Numbered from the stretch's first letter, positions 1-8,424 are shown. The stretch is DNA of 64,000 nt from JADGNF01 sp964582085 (GCA_964582085.1 CAZOPV010000005.1:1-64000); one strand, 5' to 3'. Numbers and translations are program-made. Notes: a model not told the origin generated them from the sequence alone.

Positions 1-596
1 CGGCTCACACCTACATTCTTCAACAGCCAATCCTTGTAATCCACATACTCTTCCTTACTGAAGCGGCGTTCGTCGCTGAACCGGTTCCAGCACCGCATCA
101 AACTGCAAAACACTTTCACGGGGTCGGGAAACATCCAATGGTAACTACTGTTCAAATTAGCCAAATAAGTAGGCGTCAAAAAATCCAACGTGAACCCAGC
201 AACCGCCTGCGCTTCCCGCTCCAAATCCGCATAACTCTTACAACTAATGCTCATCGAAGCAATCTGAAAAACAGTATCAAAGACCAATGCGCTGTTCTGT
301 TTTTGAAAGAAACTAAGCAGAAGCGCCGAGTACTCGTCCTTCAAAAACCTAAAACTCACATTACAGGGAAACAGCGGATCCAAAACATACCCAGCCTCAG
401 TGCGACTTTTGCTCTTGAACCGCAAAGGCGTCACACTATAAGGCTTAGACACATTCAACTCATGCAGCAAACCCGAAGCTGCAGGATCCACCTGCCGAAT
501 AAAATGAAGCAACAAACCACGCGCCACATGCCCCGTAAAAAAAGGCAACAACAAAGGCTTCTCCGCATACATCTCCAAATTGACCTCAACAGGCAA
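1..596 (-). CDS. cas6: Cas6-family CRISPR RNA endoribonuclease, 3'-truncated by window edge
   Basis: The minus strand is open from a TTG at 594-596 to the window edge. The translation has the Cas6 layout: PLLLPFFTGHVARGLLLHFI early, then HELNVSKPYSVTPLRFK, a central strand-rich part, and FPDPVKVFCSLMRCWNRFS near the edge, which matches the Pro-x-Pro/sL..WN signature of the family. Cas6 cleaves pre-crRNA within the repeat. The C-terminal glycine-rich RNA-binding loop would lie outside the window. An in-frame stop lies two codons before the TTG; GGGGAG ten bases upstream may be the ribosome site, and an ATG at 570-572 is the alternative start. No CRISPR array is visible in the window. Function is known from the family; the assignment rests on motif recognition only. 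Confidence 0.72.
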   Translation of the reverse strand, partial: MPVEVNLEMYAEKPLLLPFFTGHVARGLLLHFIRQVDPAASGLLHELNVSKPYSVTPLRFKSKSRTEAGYVLDPLFPCNVSFRFLKDEYSALLLSFFQKQNSALVFDTVFQIASMSISCKSYADLEREAQAVAGFTLDFLTPTYLANLNSSYHWMFPDPVKVFCSLMRCWNRFSDERRFSKEEYVDYKDWLLKNVGVS

Positions 597-749
597 ACTT
601 AATCAACTCCCCACAAACGGGATTCACCCACCAAACCAAACGAAACACACCACAACATATAGCTGGATGAAAAGTTAAAACTTTCCAAAACCCAAAACAA
701 CCAAACCACCACCAGCAAACCCCACCAAAACGGCATCCTCACAAAGCTT

Positions 750-1382
750 GTGGACCTTACATCTGGCAGCCAAGAGGCATCTAAGATTTCGGGCGAGGAT
801 GGAAAAAGTTTCATTAGCATCCACGCGCTCTATGATGCGTTAGATACCTATCTTATTCAGGGATCAAAATCGGCATGGAAAAAATTTAAGAGACATCATC
901 CTGGATTTGGGAAAGTCGAGCAACTATATCAGTGTGCATCTGAGTTTTGGGAGAAGTTCAGCTGTTGTTTTCCTCCACTAAAGGAATTGAAGGAAAGCAG
1001 TACTGAGCAAAAGATAGCAGAAAAATATAGAACCACAGAGGGCGGAAACGTACTTTTCAGGCCAATTGGTCTTCTGATGCTTGTGAAAGTTGTTCGTCGA
1101 TTAATTGATTATAACAAACTAAATTTGGAGCAAGCTTTAGAGCGAGTTTCTAAAGTGCCTATGGAGCTATCAAGTGAACCATGGGCTCATTTGATTTGGA
1201 ATCCGCTGAGCAAGCAAATTATAACAGCATCCCCAAACAGAAGAGCCGCAGAAAAACTGTTGTTTTATTCAGTTGGTGGAGATTTAACCGTTCTGAAGTC
1301 GGATCCTAATACATTAAAAAAGGAATTGGCTGATATTAAAAATGAGGATAGTGAAAACATCACATTGCCTTTATATGCATAA
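750..1382 (+). CDS. DndB/DGQHR-like protein, C-terminal portion only
   Basis: 210 codons from a GTG. The segment GGNVLFRPIGLLMLVKVV, followed by a helix, an LSSEPWAHLIWNP-like motif and an AEKLLFYSVGG-like end, resembles the C-terminal half of DGQHR-domain proteins such as DndB, the regulator of DNA phosphorothioation. Family members are about 350-400 residues long, so the N-terminal DGQHR part is missing. The same frame is open back to position 663, but that stretch is low-complexity Asn/Pro/Lys coding and does not look like protein. No dndACDE partner is visible. It could be a remnant in the island or a shortened stand-alone gene. The function of the fragment is unknown. Confidence 0.5.
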   Translation: MDLTSGSQEASKISGEDGKSFISIHALYDALDTYLIQGSKSAWKKFKRHHPGFGKVEQLYQCASEFWEKFSCCFPPLKELKESSTEQKIAEKYRTTEGGNVLFRPIGLLMLVKVVRRLIDYNKLNLEQALERVSKVPMELSSEPWAHLIWNPLSKQIITASPNRRAAEKLLFYSVGGDLTVLKSDPNTLKKELADIKNEDSENITLPLYA

Positions 1383-1416
1383 TGAAGTTATATAGAGCCA
1401 GCTGAGGTTATTCACC

Positions 1417-1587
1417 TTGAGCGAATTCCGAAAACGCCTAGAGGTCTTACAGTTAGACAAAGAAACCCTTGATAAAGTATTGAAGCTAATTGAGGTTGCA
1501 GGAAAAGAATTTCCTTGTCTATCCTGCCCTTCTAAAGATACTTGTACAAATTTCAAATGGTATATCAAATGGTTCGCAAGTGAATGA
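1417..1587 (+). CDS. possible small Cys-containing protein
   Basis: A short reading frame (TTG start, 56 residues, TGA stop) begins SEFRKRLEVLQLDKETLDKV and ends with a compact Cys cluster, PCLSCPSKDTC. The helical start and C-x2-C-x5-C spacing look like a genuine small domain and not random translation. It lies just after the DndB-like fragment in a stretch with other degraded coding. It may be a truncated end of a larger gene. I do not recognise the family. Confidence 0.3.
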   Translation: MSEFRKRLEVLQLDKETLDKVLKLIEVAGKEFPCLSCPSKDTCTNFKWYIKWFASE

Positions 1588-1804
1588 ATAGCACCACGCC
1601 TTCCTTTTGTGTTTTTAGATTTCCAAAAGCTTTTGGACACTTCCAAATAATAAGTGGCAACAAGAGGCTGAAGCAATAGCGAAATATAATCCATACTCGG
1701 AGAAAGCTGGAATACGGAAAGTAGTCAAACAGCCTCCTCTCAAAAGTCTAAATTCCCGTTAAATAGATATATCAATCATAAACATACTCTTATAGGCGCC
1801 ACTT
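1588..1804. other. degenerate stretch with a broken gene remnant
   Basis: No intact gene is visible. On the plus strand the frame 1619-1762 reads as protein-like at its end, with AEAIAKYNPYSEKAGIRKV before a TAA at 1760-1762, but it has no start codon and no room for an N-terminal domain. It looks like the tail of a decayed gene. The piece is not assigned to a family. Confidence 0.3.
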
Positions 1805-2815
1805 ATGTTTGAAGAGATTATAATAGTAATTGCCGCAGTTCTGGCACTTTTGGTTGTTTGGGCTTTGGTCAAAGTCTCTGGGTTAAAGAAGTCTTTAGAT
1901 GACATAAAGACCAAATTTGAGATTGCTACTGCCTCAATGTCTGCTCCGACACACACTTTGACTCAGGTTGCCACGACTCTGCAGCAGAATGCGATGACTT
2001 TGAGTTCATCTATAAATGAAATTAACAGATCCATCGGAGATATTAGTCAACAAGCAATGAAAATAGAAACCCTGGGAAAGAAATATGAGGAAACAGAGTC
2101 ACTTACTCGCAAGATGTATAATATTATGATTGGTTCCTATGAGAAGGGCAAGTCGGGAGAGAATTACCTTCGGAACATGATGAACGAGCTTATGAAGATT
2201 GGCATGGTACGAGAGAATGTGCCTGTGGGAAGCAAAGTTGTAGAATACGGTGTTACTTTCAGCGATGGAAAGATCCTTGCTATAGATTCCAAAGTGGTGG
2301 CTACTAGCGATACTGAAGCCCTTCTGGATGAGAAGACTTCTGAAGAGGAAAGAGAAACTCTTCGTAAAAAAATCAAGAATTCACTTGCAAGCAAGGTCAC
2401 AGAGGTTTGTAAGTATATAGATCCAAAGAGTACTTTGCCTTGTGCAGTCATGGCGATACCAGACTCAATTGTAAGCCTTACCAGCGAGGTCGTTCCTGAG
2501 GCAGTAAAAAGAAACGTCATGATAGCAGGATACTCCGCTGTTCCTCAATTGATTGTGTATTTTATTCGGATCCACGGCTTTTACGCGATAAGAGAAGATG
2601 TTGCAGAGCTAAAAGAGAGATTAGAAAGTATTCACCAAGAGATAGCCAAGTTGGACGATAAGTTTTTCTCAAATAGGTTCGACAAACCTATGACAATGCT
2701 GACAAAAGCAACAACAGATGTCCGACAGACGATTGCCAAGATAGATAGTGTCCTCCGATTACCCCATGAACCTGTTCCTGAATTAACTGATGAAACGATG
2801 GTTGAGAACGCTTAA
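1805..2815 (+). CDS. rmuC: RmuC-family protein with N-terminal membrane anchor
   Basis: 336 residues. The N-terminus (about residues 3-25) is a single hydrophobic segment, followed by a coiled-coil-prone region to about 110. A RmuC-type nuclease-fold core follows, with GKSGENYLRNMM and later a conserved ILAIDSKVV strand corresponding to the family's iDSK motif. A second helical region closes the protein. RmuC proteins are poorly understood and linked to restraint of recombination between inverted repeats, probably as PD-(D/E)XK-like nucleases. The length is somewhat short against bacterial RmuC (about 450) but usual for archaeal forms. It stands alone in the island among defence-type genes. 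Confidence 0.75.
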   Translation: MFEEIIIVIAAVLALLVVWALVKVSGLKKSLDDIKTKFEIATASMSAPTHTLTQVATTLQQNAMTLSSSINEINRSIGDISQQAMKIETLGKKYEETESLTRKMYNIMIGSYEKGKSGENYLRNMMNELMKIGMVRENVPVGSKVVEYGVTFSDGKILAIDSKVVATSDTEALLDEKTSEEERETLRKKIKNSLASKVTEVCKYIDPKSTLPCAVMAIPDSIVSLTSEVVPEAVKRNVMIAGYSAVPQLIVYFIRIHGFYAIREDVAELKERLESIHQEIAKLDDKFFSNRFDKPMTMLTKATTDVRQTIAKIDSVLRLPHEPVPELTDETMVENA

Positions 2816-2955
2816 CTATTGCCGTGTCGGTATAAGAATTTAAGTTAATGAAAAAATATGCTTTAACTGAACTCTCTCCACAGTGCGGAAGGGTCGCGGC
2901 GACGCTTGTATTTTTAACAGTTTGCACCATAAGTGCAAGTCCCGAGTGATTGCCT

Positions 2956-3262
2956 ATGAAAAAGAAAACCGCACTATTGGCTACAGAAGAAGACATCTTG
3001 GTGGATTTGACTTTTCATAGCGTTCCAGCCTCACTCATAGCCGAGTACACAGAAAAAATCGCAAAACCACACTACAACGGCAAATTGAACACTGCAGCAA
3101 GACCTCATCCACAAGACACTCGCAGACGAAGACACCGCACTCTCCCACATCACCCAAATCCAAACAACAAACCAGTCCCTAAACCAGAACCGCAACCAAA
3201 AAGGCAGCCAAAACCAAGAAACACAACTCAAACATTCCAACCCAGCAACACGCAGCCCCTGA
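2956..3262 (+). pseudogene. small RHH-like protein, frameshifted near 3098
   Basis: From ATG 2956 the first frame reads ILVDLTFHSVPASLIAEYTEK and on to about NGKLNTA, then loses sense. The neighbouring frame continues with QDLIHKTLADEDTALSHITQ and runs to a TGA at 3260-3262. Joining the two frames gives a plausible short helical protein with an N-terminal beta strand, like archaeal ribbon-helix-helix or antitoxin-type proteins. A loss of two bases near 3096-3099 would explain the break. The C-terminal tail is Gln/Asn-rich. Whether the lesion is real or a sequencing error cannot be told here. Confidence 0.4.
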
Positions 3263-3309
3263 TGCACCAGCGAAAATCTTAAACCACACATCCACCAAAC
3301 AAAACAAAC

Positions 3310-3483
3310 ATGAGCGCAACCAAGAAAAAACACCTCTGCGAAGTCTGCGGCAAAAAAATCACCCAACAAGAATACCTCGACTACGACGGCATGTGCTGGG
3401 AATGCTGGGAGGACCAGTTATCTGAAGAATCCGAAGACACGCTCAGAAACTTTCTAAGATTTTCTCTAAACTACAAAGTATAG
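3310..3483 (+). CDS. 57-residue zinc-ribbon-like mini-protein
   Basis: An ATG at 3310 opens a 57-codon frame. The protein has CEVCGKK near the start and CWECWED about 20 residues later, a paired C-x2-C arrangement typical of a single zinc site, followed by an acidic segment and a short C-terminal helix. The stop codon overlaps by 13 bases the end of the convergent metallo-beta-lactamase gene. Mini zinc proteins of this size usually act as DNA, RNA or protein adaptors; the role here is unknown. Confidence 0.55.
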   Translation: MSATKKKHLCEVCGKKITQQEYLDYDGMCWECWEDQLSEESEDTLRNFLRFSLNYKV

Positions 3484-4799
3484 GAGACCCCTGCAGCCTC
3501 CAACAGGCGAACTTTATCATGCCAAACGCTAAACCCTGCAGCGTTCTGAGTATGAATCGGAACTACAACCTTGGGTTTTGCTTCCTCTACAAACTTCTTT
3601 AACTGAAACGAAGAGGCATGCCCAGACACGTGAGTAGCCACAATTGGAAGGTTAAGATGCCTTATCCAGTTGCTTATCCGCTCCCAATCAACCTCCATTT
3701 CAGCATCAAACGGCTCACAAACAGACTTAATGTAAACAGACTGCGGCTGAGGCTTGATGTCTATAAGAGCCGCAAGGTCAAAGTTACTACAGAAAAACAA
3801 ATACTTCTCAGGGTCAGCCCTCAGTTCCCGATAGCAAATAGCCCTATCAAGGTAAACCCGCTCCCAACTTTCATAGTCCTCCCTCAGCAACTTCCCATCA
3901 CATTTGCTCCCAATCAGCCCCCAACTCTTGCGGCTCGCATAAAGCTCAATATCCTCATCATCAAGGGAAGGCGCAAGCTTCTCCCCGCATCGCGCCAGTT
4001 CATCAAGCAAATAGGCCTGCTTGAGAGAGATAACAAGCTTCCTGCCAAGCTTCTTAGCTGCACTTAAGAACGAAAGCATCCTGTCAGTGTCCCTAACCGA
4101 CCAGTTGCAAACAGAAAGACCCCTGCTCTTGGCACAAGCCTCTGCTATTTCAGCTTCAACATCAACCTCAGTCTTTGAACTTGCATCATTTATTCGTGTG
4201 CCTTCAGTTAGCAGCAAATCTGGTTTTGCTTCTTCACATGCCTCCATGAAAGCTTCAGTCTCTCTTGAACGTCTACCATGAAAACGAAAGTCACCCGAAT
4301 AAACCACCGTCCCAGAAGAGGTATGTATAATATATCCAGTGGCTCCAGGCAGAGAATGATCAACTTCAAACGGAATTATCTCCAAATCGTCAATTCTAAA
4401 AGGCTGACCAAACTTGAACAATTCAAAGGTTCGCGGAGAAACTATATCAGGATGAGACCGCGCGTTCTTTCTGCTCAGTTCACCATTCTTGTTGATGTAG
4501 GTCTCAAAACACCTCGTCAACTCAACAATATCATTAAAGCTGCCGCTGCCGGTGTCGTTCATTGCCTTAAGAATACGATAGGTGCCTTCAGAGCAAAAAA
4601 TAGGCAAATCCTCTCGAAGATGGTTAATGTATGATGCATGATCAGCATGATCATGAGACAAAAGCACCCCTTGGAATTCTAAATCCTCATGAGGTCTGCC
4701 CATTTGCTTTAAGAAATCGGTGCGATACAGCCCTTTCAGGTCAGGGATGAGACCGAACTCGATGAAGTCACCAAGATCATTACACTTTCGCGGCTGCAA
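3471..4799 (-). CDS. metallo-beta-lactamase-fold hydrolase, 5'-truncated
   Basis: 442 residues. The catalytic zinc motif LLSHDHADHASY lies near residues 46-57, a second ligand region VVYSGDFRFHG near 166-176, and a late histidine strand VVVPIHTQN near 415-425, as in RNase J/beta-CASP-like exonucleases. These act on RNA or DNA ends. The usual first 40-50 residues of the fold (the opening strands with GG.N and LDFG) are missing. The frame starts with TTG at 4797-4799 and is closed by a stop ten codons upstream. The break coincides with the break of the adjacent recombinase gene. Zinc binding should persist but folding may not, so it is possibly a pseudogene. Confidence 0.65.
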   Translation of the reverse strand: MQPRKCNDLGDFIEFGLIPDLKGLYRTDFLKQMGRPHEDLEFQGVLLSHDHADHASYINHLREDLPIFCSEGTYRILKAMNDTGSGSFNDIVELTRCFETYINKNGELSRKNARSHPDIVSPRTFELFKFGQPFRIDDLEIIPFEVDHSLPGATGYIIHTSSGTVVYSGDFRFHGRRSRETEAFMEACEEAKPDLLLTEGTRINDASSKTEVDVEAEIAEACAKSRGLSVCNWSVRDTDRMLSFLSAAKKLGRKLVISLKQAYLLDELARCGEKLAPSLDDEDIELYASRKSWGLIGSKCDGKLLREDYESWERVYLDRAICYRELRADPEKYLFFCSNFDLAALIDIKPQPQSVYIKSVCEPFDAEMEVDWERISNWIRHLNLPIVATHVSGHASSFQLKKFVEEAKPKVVVPIHTQNAAGFSVWHDKVRLLEAAGVSYTL

Positions 4800-4856
4800 G
4801 AACTCAGAGAAAAAACAGCGGCCCTACTTCAAACGCTAAAGGAAACGGCAATTAGA

Positions 4857-5363
4857 GTGGGAGAAGCCTGGAAACTCAAGTGGACTGACATAGACTACGT
4901 AAACTCAACCATTCGCATCACACCAGAAAAACGCAGCCACGCCAGAATGTTCAAAATATCAGGAAAACTCTTAGCCATGCTATCAGTGCTCCCAAAAAAA
5001 TCAGACAAAGTCTTTGGAACCTACGACTTACACGGCTACCGAAGCTCATTTGTCCGGCAACGGAAAAGAGCAGCCAACAAACTCGGAAACCCCAGAATCA
5101 ACCAAATAACCTTCCACACATTCCGCCACTGGAAAGCCACTATGGAGTACCACAAAACCAAAGACATCCTCCACGTCATGCGCTTGCTGGGCCACAACAG
5201 CATCAAAAACACGCTAATCTACACTCAGCTTGTAACCTTCCAAGACGACGATTTCATTTGCAAGACAGCGGAGAACGTTAAGGAAGCTAAAGAACTCATC
5301 GAAGCAGGCTTTGAATACGTCACGGAGATGGATGGTCTGAAGCTTTTCAGAAAACGAAAATGA
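4857..5363 (+). CDS. tyrosine recombinase, catalytic domain, N-terminally truncated
   Basis: 168 residues from GTG. All catalytic residues of the tyrosine recombinase family are visible: Arg I in ..AIRVGEAW (just before the annotated start, in the same frame), HTFRHWKA (HxxR), LLGHNS (third His) and TLIYTQL (nucleophile Tyr). Homologous coding begins near 4803, and the N-terminal core-binding domain is absent. The gene ends 22 bases from the 3' end of tRNA-Cys, the classic position for an integrase beside its attachment site. The C-terminal tail after the tyrosine (EAKELIEAGFEYVTEMDG) is the extension common in archaeal integrases. It is probably a dead integrase that marks an island boundary. 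Confidence 0.65.
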   Translation: MGEAWKLKWTDIDYVNSTIRITPEKRSHARMFKISGKLLAMLSVLPKKSDKVFGTYDLHGYRSSFVRQRKRAANKLGNPRINQITFHTFRHWKATMEYHKTKDILHVMRLLGHNSIKNTLIYTQLVTFQDDDFICKTAENVKEAKELIEAGFEYVTEMDGLKLFRKRK

Positions 5364-5384
5364 GTATATGGGTTTGTCGCCAGA

Positions 5385-5457
5385 AGCTGGGGATGGGAAT
5401 TGAACCCATATATAACAGCTCTGCAGGCTGTCGCCTGAGCGATTCGGCCACCCCAGC
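5385..5457 (-). tRNA. tRNA-Cys (GCA)
   Basis: The minus strand folds as a complete 73-nt cloverleaf. Acceptor GCTGGGG pairs with CCCCAGC, the D arm is GCC...GGC, the anticodon stem ACAGC/GCTGT encloses loop CTGCAGA with anticodon GCA, and the T arm is ATGGG TTCAATT CCCAT. The discriminator base is U, as expected for cysteine tRNA. There is no intron, and CCA is not encoded. T-rich TATA-like tracts (TTTTTATT) lie upstream near 5467-5500. The 3' end faces the integrase-bearing island. Confidence 0.93.
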
Positions 5458-5667
5458 ACAAACTCAATAAAAATCTTGGACTGAGAGCAATAAAAACGTT
5501 GTTGGGTAAAAACCACTATTCGATATTTTTCTTACTCTAAAAACAAAACATCACTGCAGTAGATGTCCAATGAATCTTACCCGAGTTAATTACAGACAAT
5601 AATTTTACGCCGCCACAGCACATAACTTGAATGCGTAAAAAGTAAGCAACCAGCATCAAATAATTAA

Positions 5668-7443
5668 CTAGAAGGCAAAGAAGGGCGATTTTTTGCGCAT
5701 AGCAACGACGTATTCTTTTAGGGTTTCCTGTTCTTCCTCCGTTAATTTGTCGGCAAACGCTGTCTGAAAACTCCGCACGTCGGCTTCAGGCACCTTTACG
5801 TACAAAACATCCTTTTCGAAAACATGCTTGCCCACGGTAGGCTTATCCATGGAAACTGCAACCTGCATGCCACGGCTAGCTTGAGACACGGCTTTGCCCT
5901 TGTCTTGGATTTGCTGCAACTCGCCTATGTCTTCTCCGTCAGCAGCTCGAATCAGAGAAACCTTAGGCTTAAGGGTCCCAGCTAAAACTTCCACGCCGAA
6001 TATAGCAGGCTTAGCTCTGCGAAAAACAAAACTAGGTAAAACTTGAATCTTGCCAGGCTTAACCATCCGTTCAAGTTCCTGCTCAAGCTTAGCTTCAGTG
6101 CGCGATTTAACCCACCCAACATAGTTCTCTATCAAATGGTACACAATTTGCTCCTTAAAAATCTGAACACCTCGCGCGGTAGCTTCTTCTTCAGCGTCAG
6201 GCAAAATTTTAACGCCGAAAGCCAAAACCACTCCCTGCAAGGGGTCGTGAGCTTTCACCGCAGAAGCTTCTATGACGTCACGTTTAGAAACATCACCCAC
6301 ATCCGCTATACGTATACTAACGTTGTTTTGCTTCAGAATCTCAGCTATAGCCTCTAAAGAGCCTAAAGTGTCAGCTTTAAGAATAACACCGTCAACTTTA
6401 GTTGCGATACGGATTTTTTTAATTTCATCTTCAATAAATTGGCAATATTTTTCCGCAGCCTCCCCTTGCGCAACAGCGTACAGAGGCGCACCTGCAAGAA
6501 CACCCTCCAAGTTGGAAGCCACAATTTTCACACCTGCAGCCGCGAAAACTTCCTCAACAGAACTGAAGCGGTCACGGGGATCACGCATTTCATCTAACGG
6601 TTTAGGAACCAATATCGCTCGGACACGGGTAACTATTGGCTTTTCTTTGCCGCCAACGACGATAAGGTCGTCTTTTCTGAGAGTACCATCAAAAATTATA
6701 GCGTTAAGAGTTAAACCCAACCCAGGCTCCTCTTTGACCTCCAAAACTGAACCTTTAGCTGCGCCTTCCGTAGTTTGCAACCTCTTTTTAAGATATTGCT
6801 GTGTTAAACCAACAAGCACCATCAAAAGTTCAGTTATACCTTCACCTGTTTTAGCTGAAACAGGAACAAGAGCAACAGTGGTAGTAAAGTCGCGTACACG
6901 ATCAAAACGATCAGAATTAATTTTCAACCGCGAAAAAGTACCCATAACCTCATAGAGTTTATTGTCCAGATCCTCTTTGACATAACTCTCCTGCACAGCA
7001 TAGCTCTTCATAAAAGGAGTATCCGACTGCGCTTTCCAACCTGCTATGCGGTCAATTTTGTTAACCGCCACAATAAACGGAGTACGACGCGCTCTCAAGA
7101 TTTCTATACACTCGTAAGTCTGAGCTTCAAAACCACGAAGCACATCAACAACAAGAATAGCGATATCCGCAACACTTCCACCTCTACGCCTCAAGTTAGT
7201 GAAAGCTTCATGCCCAGGAGTATCCACAACAAGCAAACCTGGAATTTGGATTTCCACTTTGAAGCTGGAAGCACCTATAATTTGCTGAAGAGTCTCAACA
7301 GGAAAGAAACTTGCCCCTATATGCTGCGTAATTCCCCCAGCCTCACGGGCTTGAACACTAGTTTTCCGGATTTTATCAAGAAGCAAAGTTTTGCCACTGT
7401 CAACATGTCCTAACACACACACGATAGGCTGACGGATCGGCAT
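5668..7443 (-). CDS. infB: translation initiation factor aIF5B (IF-2 homologue)
   Basis: A GTPase that promotes subunit joining and initiator-tRNA placement during translation initiation. The N-terminus carries G1 GHVDSGKT, a G3-type VDTPGHEAF and a G4 NKID. Domain II with a beta-barrel, the central domain and a C-terminal barrel (ending near residues 480-590) complete the archaeal/eukaryal 5B layout of about 600 residues. A TTG at 7461 could extend the frame by six codons, but ATG 7443 has AAGGTT seven bases upstream and starts directly before the G domain, so I prefer it. It is a single gene with no intein. Confidence 0.93.
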   Translation of the reverse strand: MPIRQPIVCVLGHVDSGKTLLLDKIRKTSVQAREAGGITQHIGASFFPVETLQQIIGASSFKVEIQIPGLLVVDTPGHEAFTNLRRRGGSVADIAILVVDVLRGFEAQTYECIEILRARRTPFIVAVNKIDRIAGWKAQSDTPFMKSYAVQESYVKEDLDNKLYEVMGTFSRLKINSDRFDRVRDFTTTVALVPVSAKTGEGITELLMVLVGLTQQYLKKRLQTTEGAAKGSVLEVKEEPGLGLTLNAIIFDGTLRKDDLIVVGGKEKPIVTRVRAILVPKPLDEMRDPRDRFSSVEEVFAAAGVKIVASNLEGVLAGAPLYAVAQGEAAEKYCQFIEDEIKKIRIATKVDGVILKADTLGSLEAIAEILKQNNVSIRIADVGDVSKRDVIEASAVKAHDPLQGVVLAFGVKILPDAEEEATARGVQIFKEQIVYHLIENYVGWVKSRTEAKLEQELERMVKPGKIQVLPSFVFRRAKPAIFGVEVLAGTLKPKVSLIRAADGEDIGELQQIQDKGKAVSQASRGMQVAVSMDKPTVGKHVFEKDVLYVKVPEADVRSFQTAFADKLTEEEQETLKEYVVAMRKKSPFFAF

Positions 7444-7508
7444 AGCTGCAACCTTCTGCAAAGCAAATTTGAGGTGTCCAGAATAATGGTTTATGGGTTA
7501 ATAAACCC

Positions 7509-8159
7509 TCAGCCCTTAGGGGCAGGTTGAGAAGGAAATTTGCATAGCCTGACGTTTAGTTCAAGAAGCATAGAATAAGCAAAAAGACAAAGGTAAAACA
7601 CACTGGGAAGCACAAGCAACGCCGGCAGAGACATATCGGTACCTTTCCCAAGCTGCAGTATTGGACCAAACACAGCACCAAAGGGAAGAATGAGTGCAAA
7701 GTTATGGTTATTAGCTTTCAGAAGTGTTTGAACATCACTAGTTTTAAACATCAGTGGAACCGCAACTGCAAAAAGGGAGAGTTCTAAGACAACCGGCGTG
7801 AAGCTTTTTACATCCATACTCATTAAACTAAACCAGCCCTCAGAAAGGGGCCATAGCATTTCAAAACCACCTGTGAATATATCACCAAGCATAGCGTGGG
7901 AAAGCAAAGCAACATAATAGGGCACGGCTTTTTTACGGTAAATTACAAAAAAAGGAATAAACAGCATCGTAGAGGTAAGAATGGAGTGCGTTGGCCCGCG
8001 ATGCATAAAAATCGCTGGCTTAAGGAACTGCAAAATCAGGTCTACATCAGGTAAAACAGAAACAGCAAAAAGTAAAGGAAGGTTCAATCGGGTTTTGAGA
8101 AAAACAGAGAAGGGCTTACTACTCAGATAGCCTAAAGCGAAGTGCCCGATTGCAAACAT
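7509..8159 (-). CDS. YdjM/DUF457-type membrane-bound metal-dependent hydrolase
   Basis: 216 residues with several hydrophobic segments. The start GHFALGYLSSK and the motifs LPDVDLIL (metal Asp pair) and HRGPTHSIL (His-rich) are the hallmark of the YdjM/LexA-regulated membrane hydrolase family. A later SHAMLGDIF supplies further ligands. The family lies in the phospholipase C/P1 nuclease-like fold and probably acts on membrane lipids or phosphoesters, but the substrate is unknown. It follows aIF5B's promoter region on the same strand and is separate from it. Confidence 0.75.
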   Translation of the reverse strand: MFAIGHFALGYLSSKPFSVFLKTRLNLPLLFAVSVLPDVDLILQFLKPAIFMHRGPTHSILTSTMLFIPFFVIYRKKAVPYYVALLSHAMLGDIFTGGFEMLWPLSEGWFSLMSMDVKSFTPVVLELSLFAVAVPLMFKTSDVQTLLKANNHNFALILPFGAVFGPILQLGKGTDMSLPALLVLPSVFYLCLFAYSMLLELNVRLCKFPSQPAPKG

Positions 8160-8223
8160 TGACGGTTCCCTTAGTCAGTTAACAGAAACAAATAAAAAAA
8201 ATAATTCATGCAACATGCAAGTT

Positions 8224-8424
8224 TTACTCGGGGGGTTTTGCTAAAATGAGCAATATACCTGCTATCAGAGGAAGAATGCTCAAGAAACCAAAGAATCCGC
8301 TGTAAGCATTCAAAACATTTGTGCTAGTTAATGTGAAGTAAAGCATCAAGAGGCTTAAGCCTACTAGCAGCAAGCCCAACGTTTTTTCGGAAAGTTTAAT
8401 CCAGAGAGTTTCTGTTTCGCTCAT
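8224..8424 (-). CDS. small membrane protein, two TM segments
   Basis: 66 residues from ATG 8424 (in-frame TTG at 8433 is an alternative). A charged N-terminal helix (SETETLWIKLSEK) precedes two hydrophobic segments of about 20 residues joined by a short loop with NAYSG, and the C-terminus is KPPE. I recognise no family. The topology suggests a small integral membrane protein with both ends on the same side. Confidence 0.45.
   Translation of the reverse strand: MSETETLWIKLSEKTLGLLLVGLSLLMLYFTLTSTNVLNAYSGFFGFLSILPLIAGILLILAKPPE

Noticed and set aside
138..602. 154-residue plus-strand open frame
   Set aside because: It is basic, Gln/Arg-rich noise antisense to the Cas6-like coding on the minus strand.
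2848..2949. 33-codon frame MKKYALTELSPQCGRVAATL after rmuC
   Set aside because: No ribosome site and no recognisable feature; overlaps the upstream region of the next gene and is likely chance.
5385..5457. tRNA-Cys 3' end duplicated as att site inside the island
   Set aside because: No second copy of the tRNA 3' sequence was noticed between 1 and 5300; a computed repeat search would settle it.
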